A DNA stretch of 64,000 bases from Amycolatopsis decaplanina DSM 44594 (GTDB lineage Bacteria; Actinomycetota; Actinomycetes; Mycobacteriales; Pseudonocardiaceae). The stretch lies in NCBI RefSeq assembly GCF_000342005.1, contig NZ_AOHO01000065.1, positions 1 to 64,000 on the forward strand. The letters are read 5' to 3'. A program made the translations under genes and the position numbers. This document shows, piece by piece, positions 53,694 through 63,200 of this stretch (position 1 is its first letter; each line of letters starts with the position of its first letter). The notes under the pieces were generated by a model. That model had not been told where the DNA came from and did no database searches. It saw only the letters and a program-made list of their open reading frames with translations.

Positions 53694-54284
53694 CTAGCCG
53701 AGCCCGGCCGAGGAGCCGACGACGACGGCGTAGAGATCACCGATCGTGGCGAGCGCCGCACGGTGCTGTTCCGCGGCGGTCACCGGACCGGCGACGGACG
53801 GGAGCGCGCGCGTGGCGCAGGCGGCGGCCACCACGGTCGGGGTGTTCCCGCGCAGGAACGCGCCCTCGGCGGTGAACGTGACGCACATATGGGTCATGAA
53901 CCCGGCCACGACGACGTCCCGGTGCCCTGCGGCGTCGACCAGTTCCCCCAGCCGGGTCCCGACGAACGAGTTCGGCGCGGTCTTCACCACGACCTGCTCA
54001 CCCGGACCGGGGGCGACACGCTCGTGGATCCGGCCGATGTCCTGCTGGAGGTCGTACGGGCTGCCTTCGCCGCCATCGTGCATGACGTGAATGACCGTCG
54101 CACCCTCGGCACGGGCGCGCGTCAGCAACGTGGCCGCCTCGTCGAGCGCCGCTTCCCAGCCGTCGAGTTCCATCACGCCGCGCGTGTAGGTGTTCTGGTA
54201 GTCGACGAGGATCACCGTCGCGTCCGAGAGCGATGCGGGGGTCGTCGGCAGGGTGCTTATTTCGCGGAGAGTGGTGCTGGTCAT
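53694..54284 (-). CDS. Isochorismatase-family cysteine hydrolase (second copy)
   Basis: The 196-residue enzyme has the catalytic Asp in VILVDYQNTYTRG, Lys in VVVKTAPNSF and nucleophile Cys in VVAGFMTHMCVTFTAEGAF. It is clearly different in sequence from the copy at 50042. It is divergent from a GlxA/AraC regulator and shares an operator region with it, a common pair in which the regulator controls the hydrolase. Confidence 0.88.
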   Translation of the reverse strand: MTSTTLREISTLPTTPASLSDATVILVDYQNTYTRGVMELDGWEAALDEAATLLTRARAEGATVIHVMHDGGEGSPYDLQQDIGRIHERVAPGPGEQVVVKTAPNSFVGTRLGELVDAAGHRDVVVAGFMTHMCVTFTAEGAFLRGNTPTVVAAACATRALPSVAGPVTAAEQHRAALATIGDLYAVVVGSSAGLG

Positions 54285-54327
54285 CGCGTGTTTCCTTCGC
54301 TTTCCGTCGGTACGGCTACCATGATGT

Positions 54328-54365
54328 CTGACCCGATCCGATATCGAGATACGGATTCGGGTCAG
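54328..54365. promoter_or_regulatory. Operator between cysteine hydrolase and GlxA-type regulator
   Basis: CTGACCCGATCCG (54328-54340) and CGGATTCGGGTCAG (54352-54365) form an inverted repeat with one extra base. It is centred in the divergent promoter region. It is a natural binding site for the adjacent AraC-type regulator. Confidence 0.6.
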
Positions 54366-54406
54366 CCGTGGTCGAGATCGGCCGACATCCGCGAGAAAAG
54401 GGATCG

Positions 54407-55363
54407 ATGACCGCTCCGAGTGTGGCCGTCCTGGCGTTCGAGGGGATCAGCCCGTTCCACCTCGCCGTGCCGTCGCTGGTGTGGGGCCCCGAATCTCCGG
54501 CGGGCGACATGGAGCCGTGGCCGATCACGGTCGTCGCCGTCGAGCCGGGCACGCTCGCTACGAGCGCGGGCTACGCGATCGACGTCCCCGCGGGCCTCGA
54601 TGCGCTCGCGGACGCCGACATCGTCGTCGTGCCGTGGTGGTCCGACCCGGAAACCCCGACACCCGCGCCCGTGTCCGCCGCTCTGCGGACAGCGCACGAA
54701 CGCGGGGCACTCGTCGTCGGACTCTGCCTGGGCGTCTTCGCCCTCGCGGACGCCGGCATCCTCGACGGACGCGCCGCGACCACCCACTGGAAATGGGTCG
54801 GAACGTTCCGGAGGCGCTTCCCCTCGGTGGAACTGCGTCCCGAAGAGCTGTATGTGGATGAAGGCGACGTCGTGACCGGTGCGGGTGCGACCGCCGGCAT
54901 CGACACCTGTCTTCACCTGCTCGCCCGCACGGCCGGTCAGGTCGTCGCCAACCGCGTCGCCCGCCGGATCGTCGCCGCACCACACCGTCCCGGCGGCCAG
55001 GCGCAGTTCATCGAGTCTCCCGTACCCGCCGCGGACGAGGATCCGCTCACCCAGGTGATGAGCTGGGTACAGTCCCATCTGGACACGCGGCACAGCATCG
55101 ACGGTCTCGCCGCCAGGGCGCATATGAGCCGGAGTACGTTCACCCGCTCGTTCCGTGCCCGCACCGGGACCACCGTCCACAACTGGCTTGTCGCGCAACG
55201 TCTCGCGCGGGCACGGCATCTTCTCGAGACGACCGCGCTCGGTATCGACGCCATCGCCGCACAGTCCGGCTTCGGCACGCCTGCCCGTCTTCGCGAGCAC
55301 TTCGCCACCGCGCTGGGCACGACACCGACCCGCTACCGGGTCGAGTTCTCCGCTCCGCACTGA
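54407..55363 (+). CDS. GlxA-family (DJ-1/PfpI plus AraC) transcriptional regulator
   Basis: The 318-residue protein has an N-terminal DJ-1/PfpI-like domain (SVAVLAFEGISPFHLAVPSL, VVGLCLGVFALADAGILDGR with the nucleophile-type Cys) and a C-terminal AraC double helix-turn-helix (HSIDGLAARAHMSRSTFTRS, IDAIAAQSGFGTPARLREHF). Such regulators sense small metabolites and usually activate nearby genes. The ATG at 54407 follows AAAAGGGA. The divergent hydrolase is the likely target. Confidence 0.9.
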   Translation: MTAPSVAVLAFEGISPFHLAVPSLVWGPESPAGDMEPWPITVVAVEPGTLATSAGYAIDVPAGLDALADADIVVVPWWSDPETPTPAPVSAALRTAHERGALVVGLCLGVFALADAGILDGRAATTHWKWVGTFRRRFPSVELRPEELYVDEGDVVTGAGATAGIDTCLHLLARTAGQVVANRVARRIVAAPHRPGGQAQFIESPVPAADEDPLTQVMSWVQSHLDTRHSIDGLAARAHMSRSTFTRSFRARTGTTVHNWLVAQRLARARHLLETTALGIDAIAAQSGFGTPARLREHFATALGTTPTRYRVEFSAPH

Positions 55364-55460
55364 CCGCACGCGGCGATGGGAAATCCTTTCCCGCCCGCGC
55401 AGGGAAGCGGAATCATTATTTCCGCAAAACCGATGGCACTTACTTTTCAGGTCGGCGAAT

Positions 55461-55482
55461 AGCTCACCCCCGAGGGTGAGCT
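55461..55482 (+). terminator. Hairpin after the GlxA-type gene
   Basis: A perfect 9-bp stem (AGCTCACCC with GGGTGAGCT) has the loop CCGA, 98 bp after the stop. The rest of the 404-bp gap (55364-55767) shows only short frames without ribosome sites and no recognised gene. Confidence 0.55.
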
Positions 55483-55767
55483 CTATCGAGTGTATTGCCC
55501 GGCGGAACTGGATCGACGAAGTCGTTCCAGGCAAGATGACCGGGCACGAGGACCGGCACGACGGAGGACCATGTGGAGCTGTGCGGAACCCCCATTTTCG
55601 ACTCTCTGGTCGAGGAGACGAGGAGGGCGACCGCCGGGAATGGCGCGCTCCCCCGCGGCGGCGAGGACAATTCCGAATTGACCGAGCAGCACGCTGACGC
55701 CGGCAAGGAAAACAAATGACGATCACCATGAGGTCATGAATATCCGAAATGATCCGATCGACACTTT

Positions 55768-56139
55768 TCATCCTGCTTCAGGTGAATGCGCGTCGCCGGA
55801 GACACCGGCGGAATTCTGCAGATCGTCGAGCAGTTCCAACTGGCCGGTTATGACACCGGTCAGAATGCCCCGCGCGACGGCGAGCAGTTCGGCGACCGAC
55901 GGACCGCTCAACGAGTAGGAGACGGTCGTGCCGTCCTTGCGTGGCACCACCAGGTTGGCGCGGCGCAGCACGGCGAGCTGCTGAGACAGATTGGCGGGCT
56001 CGATGCCGAGGTCGGCGAGCAGCTCCGAGACGTGATGGTCCCGCTTGCCGAGTAGTTAGAGCACGCGGATCCGACCGGGATGCCCCAGGGTTTTGAAGAA
56101 CTCCGCCGTCGCCTGATGCAGGGAGCTGTTCATCGCCAT
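55768..56139 (-). pseudogene. ArsR-family repressor with an in-frame stop
   Basis: From the ATG at 56139 the frame reads MAMNSSLHQATAEFFKTLGH and PGRIRVL, then meets a TAA at 56056-56058. It continues in the same frame LLGKRDHHVSELLADLGI, EPANLSQQLAVLRRANLV and VPRKDGTTVSYSLSG, a complete ArsR winged helix. The family usually has Glu at the stop position, so one nonsense change split the gene. The downstream piece alone (67 residues from 55971) lacks most of the DNA-binding helix. No ligand cysteines are obvious. Confidence 0.75.
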
Positions 56140-56284
56140 CCCTTCCCCGCAGGTCCAGCCGTCCGCACAACCCTGATCGTGCCCGACATCAAGGACCGCC
56201 GAACCTCACCTCGCGCAGAACAGCCGCGACCACACCCGATCAGGGCACAACTCGCGTTTCTTGACACCACCGCACGTCCCTTAA

Positions 56285-56309
56285 TTGCATATTTATGCAA
56301 TTTTGCATA
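56285..56309. promoter_or_regulatory. ArsR-type operator-like palindrome
   Basis: TTGCATATTTATGCAA (56285-56300) is a perfect 7-2-7 palindrome in an AT-rich patch, followed by a third TTGCATA half at 56303. It lies 146 bp upstream of the broken ArsR gene and about 90 bp before the divergent hypothetical gene. SmtB/ArsR proteins often bind such AT-rich palindromes. Confidence 0.5.
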
Positions 56310-56399
56310 TCCAGAGAAGGTGAGAACACCTGTGAGTCACGGCATGCGGGATTCCGCGAGCCTCCTGCCGATCCCCCGGTCCGCCACGAGGAGTGGACG

Positions 56400-57081
56400 G
56401 TGACCACACGCCACTCCATCCCCACCGCTGCCACCCGGGCTCATCTGATCCTCGCCGCGCACGCGGCGGAACTGGCCGATCTCGCCGCGAACGCCGCCCG
56501 AGTGGACGCCATGGCGGATCAGGACGCGTGCTCCACGCGGGATCACCCCCGGCCTGATCGGAATGGCGCAGCAGATCGTCGAGGCGGCGGTGGTCGCCGC
56601 ACTACTCGACGGAAAGACCTGGCAGGAGATCGCGTACGCGCTCGACGGGGCGACACCGCAGTCCGCGCGGACCCGGTACCGGCCCTCGGTCGCACGGTTC
56701 CGGGCGGATCCCTTCCCCTCGCAGGACTCCCGCCGCGAGGATGTGCCAGGACACACCGAGCAGACGGCTTTCCGCCTTCGACGGCTGCCACCCTCGGAAC
56801 GGCGCCCCGATGTCTCCGCCGAGTCCACGACGGAAGCGACTCGTTCGCCGACCGGGCACCTCGCCCTGGTCACGATCCCGTCAGAACAGGGCGACGCCGA
56901 AGCAGGGCGCGAACCGGCGGCCGCGGCCGCCCGGCTCAAGATCGCGGAAAGGCTGGTCGCCGCCTACGAGCGGATCGCGACCAACGACCGGCAGCCTCCC
57001 CAATGGATCCTCGACGGTCTGGCGCATGCCCGTCGCACGGCCGCGGAACTCCGCGCCCACGCGGGCACACCGCCCGAATGA
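56400..57081 (+). pseudogene. Hypothetical HTH-like protein with a probable frameshift
   Basis: A frame from GTG 56400 (VTTRHSIPTAATRAHLILAA, HAAELADLAANAARVDAM) looks like a real N-terminus. It loses sense near 56540, where another frame takes over (LIGMAQQIVEAAVVAALLDG, KTWQEIAYALDG). That frame runs to 57081 with a helical C-terminus (LKIAERLVAAYERIATNDRQ). TWQEIAYALDG with TARTRY-like residues resembles a helix-turn-helix. If the break is not real, the shorter gene 56563-57081 encodes 172 residues. No function is recognised. Confidence 0.5.
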
Positions 57082-57108
57082 CCTGGTGCGGCGGAGTGCC
57101 GCACCAGG
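57082..57108. terminator. Bidirectional terminator hairpin
   Basis: A perfect 11-bp stem (CCTGGTGCGGC with GCCGCACCAGG) with a 5-base loop sits between the convergent hypothetical gene and the 49-residue peptide gene, at the end of both. Confidence 0.75.
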
Positions 57109-57111
57109 AAG

Positions 57112-57261
57112 CTACACCGAGGTCGCGAGACCGGCTTCGCGGTCGAAGTCGTACTCGTCTTCGGTCTGCGTCCGCGACACCATCTTCGCGACCAGGTCGA
57201 AGATCGGCGTGGCTTCCTGCGGGAAGGTCACGCTCTGCTGGTTCGCGCTCTCGGCGATCAT
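57112..57261 (-). CDS. Orphan 49-residue peptide
   Basis: The frame begins MIAESANQQSVTFPQEATPI and continues FDLVAKMVSRTQTEDEYDFD to an end in GLATSV, with TAG at 57112-57114. GAGGAG lies 8 bases before the ATG and a strong terminator follows, so it has all the signals of a small monocistronic gene. It has no signal peptide. The acidic EDEYDFD patch and short tail recall leader-core precursors, but no modifying enzyme is adjacent. The function is unknown. Confidence 0.6.
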   Translation of the reverse strand: MIAESANQQSVTFPQEATPIFDLVAKMVSRTQTEDEYDFDREAGLATSV

Positions 57262-57384
57262 GAACTGCTACTCCTCAGGGGTGATGACTACTGCGCTCGT
57301 TCACTCTAACGGTCGCGCCGTGGTGACGGGCAGTATTCGGAGTTTTCGGTCGAACTTCCCCGAGGCGATCGATCGGCGACCATC

Positions 57385-57423
57385 ACGGAGGGCCGGGCGG
57401 TGCCACATCACCCGGCCCTCCGT
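57385..57423 (-). terminator. Terminator after the crystallin-like gene
   Basis: A perfect 13-bp stem (ACGGAGGGCCGGG at 57385-57397 with 57411-57423) and 13-base loop lies 24 bp downstream of the secreted protein's stop. Confidence 0.75.
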
Positions 57424-57446
57424 CGTGCCGCGGATTCAGGCGGCGG

Positions 57447-57797
57447 TCACCAGATGCGCACCTCGTAAACCCGGACGGTTCCCGCGAAACCGACACCCTG
57501 CCAGTACCCGAGGGTGGACGATTCGTACCGGCCGTCACGTTCGTAGTTGACCGTCACCTTGTTGTTGCCCGAGAAGACGTTGTAGACGCCGCCGATGTTC
57601 GTGCCGGTGACGCCGGCGTTCGCGAAGCACCGGTTGGTGCCCATCCCGTTGCCGAACGAGATGTCCAGCTTGACGAAGTCGTCCCTGTTGCCGCAGGCGA
57701 CCTCGCCGATGGCGAAAGCCGGGCTCGCCGGAATCGCGACGAGCAGACCGAGGGCGGCCGCACCGACGACCGAAAGCCTCTTGAGACTCTTTCGCAT
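57447..57797 (-). CDS. Secreted beta/gamma-crystallin-like protein
   Basis: The 116-residue precursor has a signal peptide (MRKSLKRLSVVGAAALGLLV, cut near AFA at 29). The mature part of about 87 residues has KLDISFGNGMGTNRCFANAG, YNVFSGNNKVTVNYERDGRY and the C-terminal WQGVGFAGTVRVYEVRIW. This pattern resembles the Streptomyces killer-toxin-like beta/gamma crystallins, small stable secreted proteins with a disulfide. A toxin role is possible but unproven. It is monocistronic with its own terminator. Confidence 0.75.
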   Translation of the reverse strand: MRKSLKRLSVVGAAALGLLVAIPASPAFAIGEVACGNRDDFVKLDISFGNGMGTNRCFANAGVTGTNIGGVYNVFSGNNKVTVNYERDGRYESSTLGYWQGVGFAGTVRVYEVRIW

Positions 57798-57945
57798 TGT
57801 GGCTGGATTCCTTCCTCAGAGGGATAGTCGCCCGACTGGGCGCGAGCGAGCCTATCCACGCTGCAGCGGCGAAGAATGAAAAGTTCGCGAAGCTGCCTGT
57901 TGCGCACGCCGACGCTGTTCGAAGAGGCAACGCGGGTGCCGAAGA

Positions 57946-58764
57946 TCACTCGACGTCGCAAGAATTCTTTGCCGGCAAGCGACCGGCGGCCGACTCGTGC
58001 TCGCGCCGCGTCAGGACCAAGGGATCGCCATCGGTGATGGCCACCGTGTGCTCGGAATGGGCGGCGCGTGAACCGTCGGCCGAGCGGATGGTCCAGCCGT
58101 CGTCGTCGAAGACGATCCGGTCGGTCGTGCGGGCGAACCAGGGTTCGAGCGCGACGGTCAGGCCCGGCTGGAGCTTCAGGCCGCGACCCGCCTTGCCCTT
58201 GTTGGGAATGTGGAGTTCTTCGTGCATGGTGCGGCCGATGCCGTGGCCGCCGAACTCGGTGTTCACCGGATAGCCGTGGTCGCGGGCGACCGCCCAGATG
58301 GCCGCGGAGATGTCACCGAGGCGGTTGCCCGGACGCGCGGCCTCGATCGCGGCCTCCAACGCCTCTTCGGTGGCGCGAATGATCCGCAGGTCCTCCTCGG
58401 CGGGTGTCCCGACGATGACCGTGCGCGCCGAGTCGGCCGCCCAGCCGTCGATCTTCACCGCGAGGTCCGCGGTGAGCACGTCCCCGTCGCGCAGCGTGTA
58501 GTCGTGGGGCAGGCCGTGCAGGACGGCGTCGTTGACCGCCAGGCAGATGACGTTGCGGAACGGGCCCTTGCCGAACGATGGCGCGTAGTCCCAGTAGCAC
58601 GACTCCGCCCCACGTCGTTCGATCATGCCGCGCACGTGGTGTTCCAGGTCCATCAGGTTGACGCCCACATCGGCGAGCGTGCCGACCTCGCTGAGCACCT
58701 CGGCGACGAAACGCCCGGTCACGTGCATGCGCTCGATCTCGGCGGGCGTCTTCAGTTCGATCAT
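57946..58764 (-). CDS. map: Type I methionine aminopeptidase
   Basis: The 272-residue enzyme removes initiator Met. All five metal ligands are visible: Asp in DLAVKIDGWAADSART (two), His in GGHGIGRTMHEELH, Glu in ALEPWF and Glu in SEHTVAI. The Met at 58764 (MIELKTPAEIERMHVTGRFV) is the family start. Actinomycetes often have more than one map gene. This copy stands alone, away from ribosomal genes, behind a strong inverted-repeat promoter, so it is probably a regulated paralogue and not the housekeeping copy. Confidence 0.92.
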   Translation of the reverse strand: MIELKTPAEIERMHVTGRFVAEVLSEVGTLADVGVNLMDLEHHVRGMIERRGAESCYWDYAPSFGKGPFRNVICLAVNDAVLHGLPHDYTLRDGDVLTADLAVKIDGWAADSARTVIVGTPAEEDLRIIRATEEALEAAIEAARPGNRLGDISAAIWAVARDHGYPVNTEFGGHGIGRTMHEELHIPNKGKAGRGLKLQPGLTVALEPWFARTTDRIVFDDDGWTIRSADGSRAAHSEHTVAITDGDPLVLTRREHESAAGRLPAKNSCDVE

Positions 58765-58776
58765 GGGATCCCCGTA

Positions 58777-58834
58777 CAGGTTGGTATTATTATACCGGCA
58801 CCTTAGCATTGAGCGGTATAATAATACCAACCTG
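58777..58834 (-). promoter_or_regulatory. Inverted-repeat promoter/operator of map
   Basis: Perfect 21-bp arms (58777-58797 and 58814-58834) are separated by 16 bases. Each arm contains GGTATTATTATACC or its inverse, itself nearly palindromic. The arm nearest the gene supplies a TATAAT -10 hexamer on the minus strand, about 25 bases before the start codon. A dimeric repressor could bind both arms across the promoter. Confidence 0.65.
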
Positions 58835-58851
58835 CGGCGGTCCTACGGTCG

Positions 58852-58903
58852 CGTCTCGTGAGTGGTAAGGACGGTTAGAACCGTCCTTACCACTCACGAG
58901 ACG
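58852..58903. repeat. Intergenic palindrome, family 1, copy G
   Basis: Perfect 25-bp arms (58852-58876 and 58879-58903) flank AG, the longest copy in the window. The core GTGAGTGGTAAGGACGGTT equals copy E. It lies 13 bp downstream of the aminotransferase stop and upstream of map, where it may end the large minus-strand transcript. Confidence 0.9.
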
Positions 58904-58916
58904 AGCCGCCACGACT

Positions 58917-60290
58917 TCACTGCAGCGGCGGGCCACAGCGCTCGATCGCGTCGAGCAGGATCACGCAGGCGAGTTCGATCTCCTCGGCGGTCACGGTGAG
59001 CGGCGGCATCAGCCGGATCACGCTGTCGTCGCGGCCGCCGAGTTCGACGATCAGTCCTTGCCGCAACGCGTACGCCTGCACGGCGCGGGCGTATCCGCCT
59101 GCCGGACGGCCATCGCGCGGATCGGCCAGCTCGATCCCCCACATCAGGCCGAGGCCGCGAACCTCACGGACCCAGAGGTGACCGTGCAGGGAGCCGAGCC
59201 GCTGTGCGAGCTGTAACCCACGCTGCCGGACATTCCCCAGCACGTCGTCCCGCCGGACGACGTGGACGGCCGCCACACCGGCGGCGAACGCGGCCTGGTT
59301 GCCCCGGAACGTGCCGGTGTGCGCACCGGGCGCCCAGCCGTCCAATCGCTCGTCGTAGAAGATCACCGCCACCGGGAGTCCCATTCCGCTCAAGGCCTTC
59401 GAGGCGATGATCACGTCGGGCTCGATGTCGTAGTGCTCGAACGCGAACCAGGTTCCGGTGCGGCCGCACCCGGTCTGCACCTCGTCGACGATGAGGGGGA
59501 TGTCCAGCTCCGCGGTCAGCGCGCGGACACGCCGCACGAAATCGCGGTCCGCCGGGATGATCCCGCCTTCGCCCTGCACCATTTCCAGGATCACCGCGGC
59601 GGGAAGGGGAATACCGCCGTTGGGATCGCGCAGCGATCGCTCCAGCAAGCCCACGCAGTTGGTCTCACAAGTGTCCGGCGAGAGGCCCACCGGACACCGG
59701 GCGCAGTAGGAGTACGGGAAGAAGTGCACCCCGGGCACACCGTTGGCGATCGGCCGTTTCTGCGCGACGAGACCGGTCAACGCCATCGCGGCGTGGCTCG
59801 AGCCGTGGAACCCGCCCTGGAAGGACACCAGGTCACCACGGCCGGTCGCGGTCTTGCACAGTTTGATGGCGGCGTCCACGGCGTTCGCCCCGCCGGGGCC
59901 GCAGAAGTGCATCCGCATCCGCGAGCGCAGGCTCGAAGGCAGCATGGACAACTGGGCGTCGACGAACTCGCGTTTCGCCGGTGTCGGGAAGTCCAGGCCG
60001 TGGGTGAGCACGTTCAGTTGTCCGGAGGCCGCATGTACCAGTTCGGGATGATTGTGGCCGAGGGAGAGCACACCCGCGCCTGCCAGGAAGTCGATGAAGA
60101 CGTTCCCGTCCACGTCCCACAGATAGCTGCCCTCGCCACCCGCGATCGCGATCGGCAGGTGGCGTGGATACGCCCGCGCGCTGGACTCCCACTGTCGCTG
60201 GTGTTCGAGGAACTCGGCTGAGCGCGGGCCGGGCAGGGCACCTTCGACGCGAGGCGCCAGTGCCGGTCTCGCCGTGGGGGTGTGGGTCAT
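58917..60290 (-). CDS. dat: Diaminobutyrate-2-oxoglutarate-type aminotransferase
   Basis: The 457-residue class III PLP enzyme has FIDFLAGAGVLSLGHNHPEL, CGPGGANAVDAAIKLCKTAT (cofactor phosphate), the CARCPVGLSPDTCETNC segment typical of the DABA aminotransferase family and the Schiff-base Lys in IIASKALSGMG. It would turn aspartate semialdehyde plus Glu into L-2,4-diaminobutyrate. The start at 60290 overlaps the upstream synthetase stop (ATGA). It therefore probably supplies the monomer for that enzyme. Confidence 0.85.
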   Translation of the reverse strand: MTHTPTARPALAPRVEGALPGPRSAEFLEHQRQWESSARAYPRHLPIAIAGGEGSYLWDVDGNVFIDFLAGAGVLSLGHNHPELVHAASGQLNVLTHGLDFPTPAKREFVDAQLSMLPSSLRSRMRMHFCGPGGANAVDAAIKLCKTATGRGDLVSFQGGFHGSSHAAMALTGLVAQKRPIANGVPGVHFFPYSYCARCPVGLSPDTCETNCVGLLERSLRDPNGGIPLPAAVILEMVQGEGGIIPADRDFVRRVRALTAELDIPLIVDEVQTGCGRTGTWFAFEHYDIEPDVIIASKALSGMGLPVAVIFYDERLDGWAPGAHTGTFRGNQAAFAAGVAAVHVVRRDDVLGNVRQRGLQLAQRLGSLHGHLWVREVRGLGLMWGIELADPRDGRPAGGYARAVQAYALRQGLIVELGGRDDSVIRLMPPLTVTAEEIELACVILLDAIERCGPPLQ

Positions 60291-63200
60291 GGCAGCCTCC
60301 TTGCCGCGGTGATCTCTTCCGCCGTGTCGAGCTCGACCGCGGGATTGGCGTGCCAGCGGGTTCGCGCCGGGGGCGCGGTGCCCTTCATCAAGAACGCGTC
60401 CGCTTCGGCGATCGCCGCTTCCGCCATCGTCACTCCATAGTGGACAAAGGCGCCGGTGCCGAGAGTGCATCCCGCGCCGATGGTGATGTAGTCGGATTTG
60501 AACGTGCCGTCCTCGAGCGAATGTCCTTGTACGACGGTGTGCAGGTTGAGCACACAGTCGTCGCCGATGGTCACCAGGGACCGTTCCGGGATCGCGCATC
60601 CGTCGTCGAAGACGCGGCGGCCGATCCGGACGCCGAGTCGGCGCAGGAGGAAGGGCTTGAACGGAGTGCCGTCGAACAACGCGAGATAGCGGGCGGGACT
60701 GAGCTTCCAGAACCGCTCGTGCCGCCAGAAGACCGGATCGTAGATCGAGCAGAACCTCGGCCGCAGCGCCCGGAAGCCCTGTACGGCGAGTTCCGCCAGC
60801 ATGAGGAACGCCACCGAGAAAACCAGGGTCGCCACGATGCCGCCACCGACGGCGAGTGGGCCGAGCCTCTCGTGCAGGACGCCGGCCGCCGTGCCGATCA
60901 GCAGGACTCCGAACAGGTGCAGCCAGTGCACGAGCAGGTAGACGAGGATCGTGACGGTGTTGTGGCGGTTCTTCGCTCTCAGCCCCTGACGCAAGGCGTC
61001 TCCGGTGCCGAGGTGCTCGAACCCGGTGTCACGCCGGACCGTCCGGGGAATCTCGAACGCGGGTGACCCCAGCAGACCGACGTTCTCCCGGACAGGTCCG
61101 TCCAGTGGAACGAGGACCTTGGTCGCCAGCAGGCAGTTCCGGCCGATTCGCGCGTCCGGCGGGAAGGCGATTTCGTTGCCCAGGAACGCCTGCGGCGCGA
61201 CGGACGTCCTGCGCAGCCGGAATGACGAGGCGGAGAAGTCGGCGTTGAGCAGTGAAAGACCGTCCGAGACTATCGTCCCGGTGCCCACCGTGCTGAGGAA
61301 CGGCGTCTCGTGCTTGACCTCGACCCCGAAGTTGGATCCGGTCTGCTGGACCTTCGACAGGTCGTACCCCAGCGCGCGCAGGTAGTACACGATGTAGCTG
61401 CTGTCGCCGAACAGGTACGTGTACGTACGCAAGTTGGTCAGCCGCGCGATCAGCCGCTGGATCGCGAAATGCCTGCCGTAGAGCGGGTAGACGTGGTCCG
61501 GCCGGAGGAACAGGCCGAGCAGGCGTGGGATCGTGAGGACGACAGTCAGCCCGGCGAGCAATGCCCCGAAGTACAGCAGTGCCGAGTCCGCGATCCGGCC
61601 GCGGTAGAAGGCCCAGCTCGTGAAGTCCGCCGTGGCGGTGAACCAGCGGTCGACGAGCACGTCCGCACCGCCCAGCATCACGGGAAGCGTCACCAGCAGC
61701 AGAAGCAGCAGGCTGGACACGCAGAAGACGATCGGCCTGAGCCTGCCGCGCGGAACCGTTCCCAGCGCCCGGTAGTCCACAGCGGAGAGACGGGCGGGAG
61801 ACCCGTGCCAGCTCTCGCCGTCGGGAATGGACTGTCCGGCGTTCAAGGACGACGAGTGACCGAGCTGCGCGTCATCACCGAGTGCCGTGCCGATGTCGAG
61901 CACGGTCATTTCACCGACGAAGGCGTGGTCTCCGAGGGTGACCCGGCCGGTCTGGATCCGGCCCGCCCTGGCGCGGTAGCACGAGAAGTAGGCGTCCTTC
62001 CGGATGACCGTCCCGGCGCCGACGCTCAGCAGATCGGTGCAGACCGGCGGGTTCCGGGACAGGATGACCGCGCCTTCGCCGATGTCCGCACCGAGCGCCC
62101 GCAGGTACCACGAATACAGCGGCGTTCCGGTGAACAGCATCAGCGGGCTGAACCTGACCAGCGTCTTGACCGTCCAGAAGCGCAGATAGCCGAGGCTCCA
62201 CAACGGGATCTCCCCCGGCTTCCACCGGCCGACGACCACCCACTTCGCCAGAATCGGCACCACGGAGAGAACGACGAACACGACAAGCCCGACTCCGACA
62301 GCGCGCGCGTAGCTCTCGACGAAACCCGTCGCGGCGGAGATCCAGGTGAATCCCGTGTCCAGGATCCAGCCCGAACCGGCGGCGTAGGCGAGGAAAGCCA
62401 AGAGCTGGAACACTCCACAGAGGGCATACGAAACGCTCGACGCCCGGAGCGGCTCCTCGGCACGCGCGACCGTGACCTGGGCCGCGGGGGCGGCCAAGCC
62501 GGCGAGCCCCCGAATGGTGGGGTTGAGGTACACGTCCCTGGCCGACAGCGGCGCGACGTCGCCACGTTCCCGGACCACGGCGCAGAACTTGGCCAGCAGC
62601 AGGGAGTCGGCACCGTAATCGTCGAAGAAGTGCCCCGTCGCCGAAATCCGCTCGATTCCGAGGACACCACCCAGAGCCTCCGCCAAGTGGAGTTCGGTCT
62701 CGGTGGCAGGTGCCACGTAGTCGACGTCGTTTCCCGCTCTTCGCGGGCCGCTGGGTGCCGGGAGGTGCTTGCGATCGGCCTTCCCCGCCGGTGTCAGCGG
62801 GATGTGGTCGAGCTGTTCGAGGTAGGCGGGCACCATGTAGCCCGGCAGCAGTTCCGCCAGACGACGACGTAATTCTCCGGGATCGATGTCCGCCTTGTCG
62901 CGTCGCAGGCTGTAGTAGGCGACCAGTTCGGTGGTGCCGGCTTCCGGATGGTGGGTTTCGACCACCGCCTGGGCGATCCCGGGGATCTGCAGGAGAACCG
63001 ATTCGATCTCGGTGAGCTCGACACGGTACCCGCGGATCTTCACCTGGGTGTCGGCACGGCCGTGGTACTCGATCTCCCCTTCCGGGGTGATCCGGCCCAG
63101 GTCTCCGGTGCGATAGATGCGGTGGGACGGGTTGTGCCCGATGCCGAGGAAGTCCGGGATGAACGCGCGCTCGGTCAGATCGGGCCGGTTCAGATAGCCC

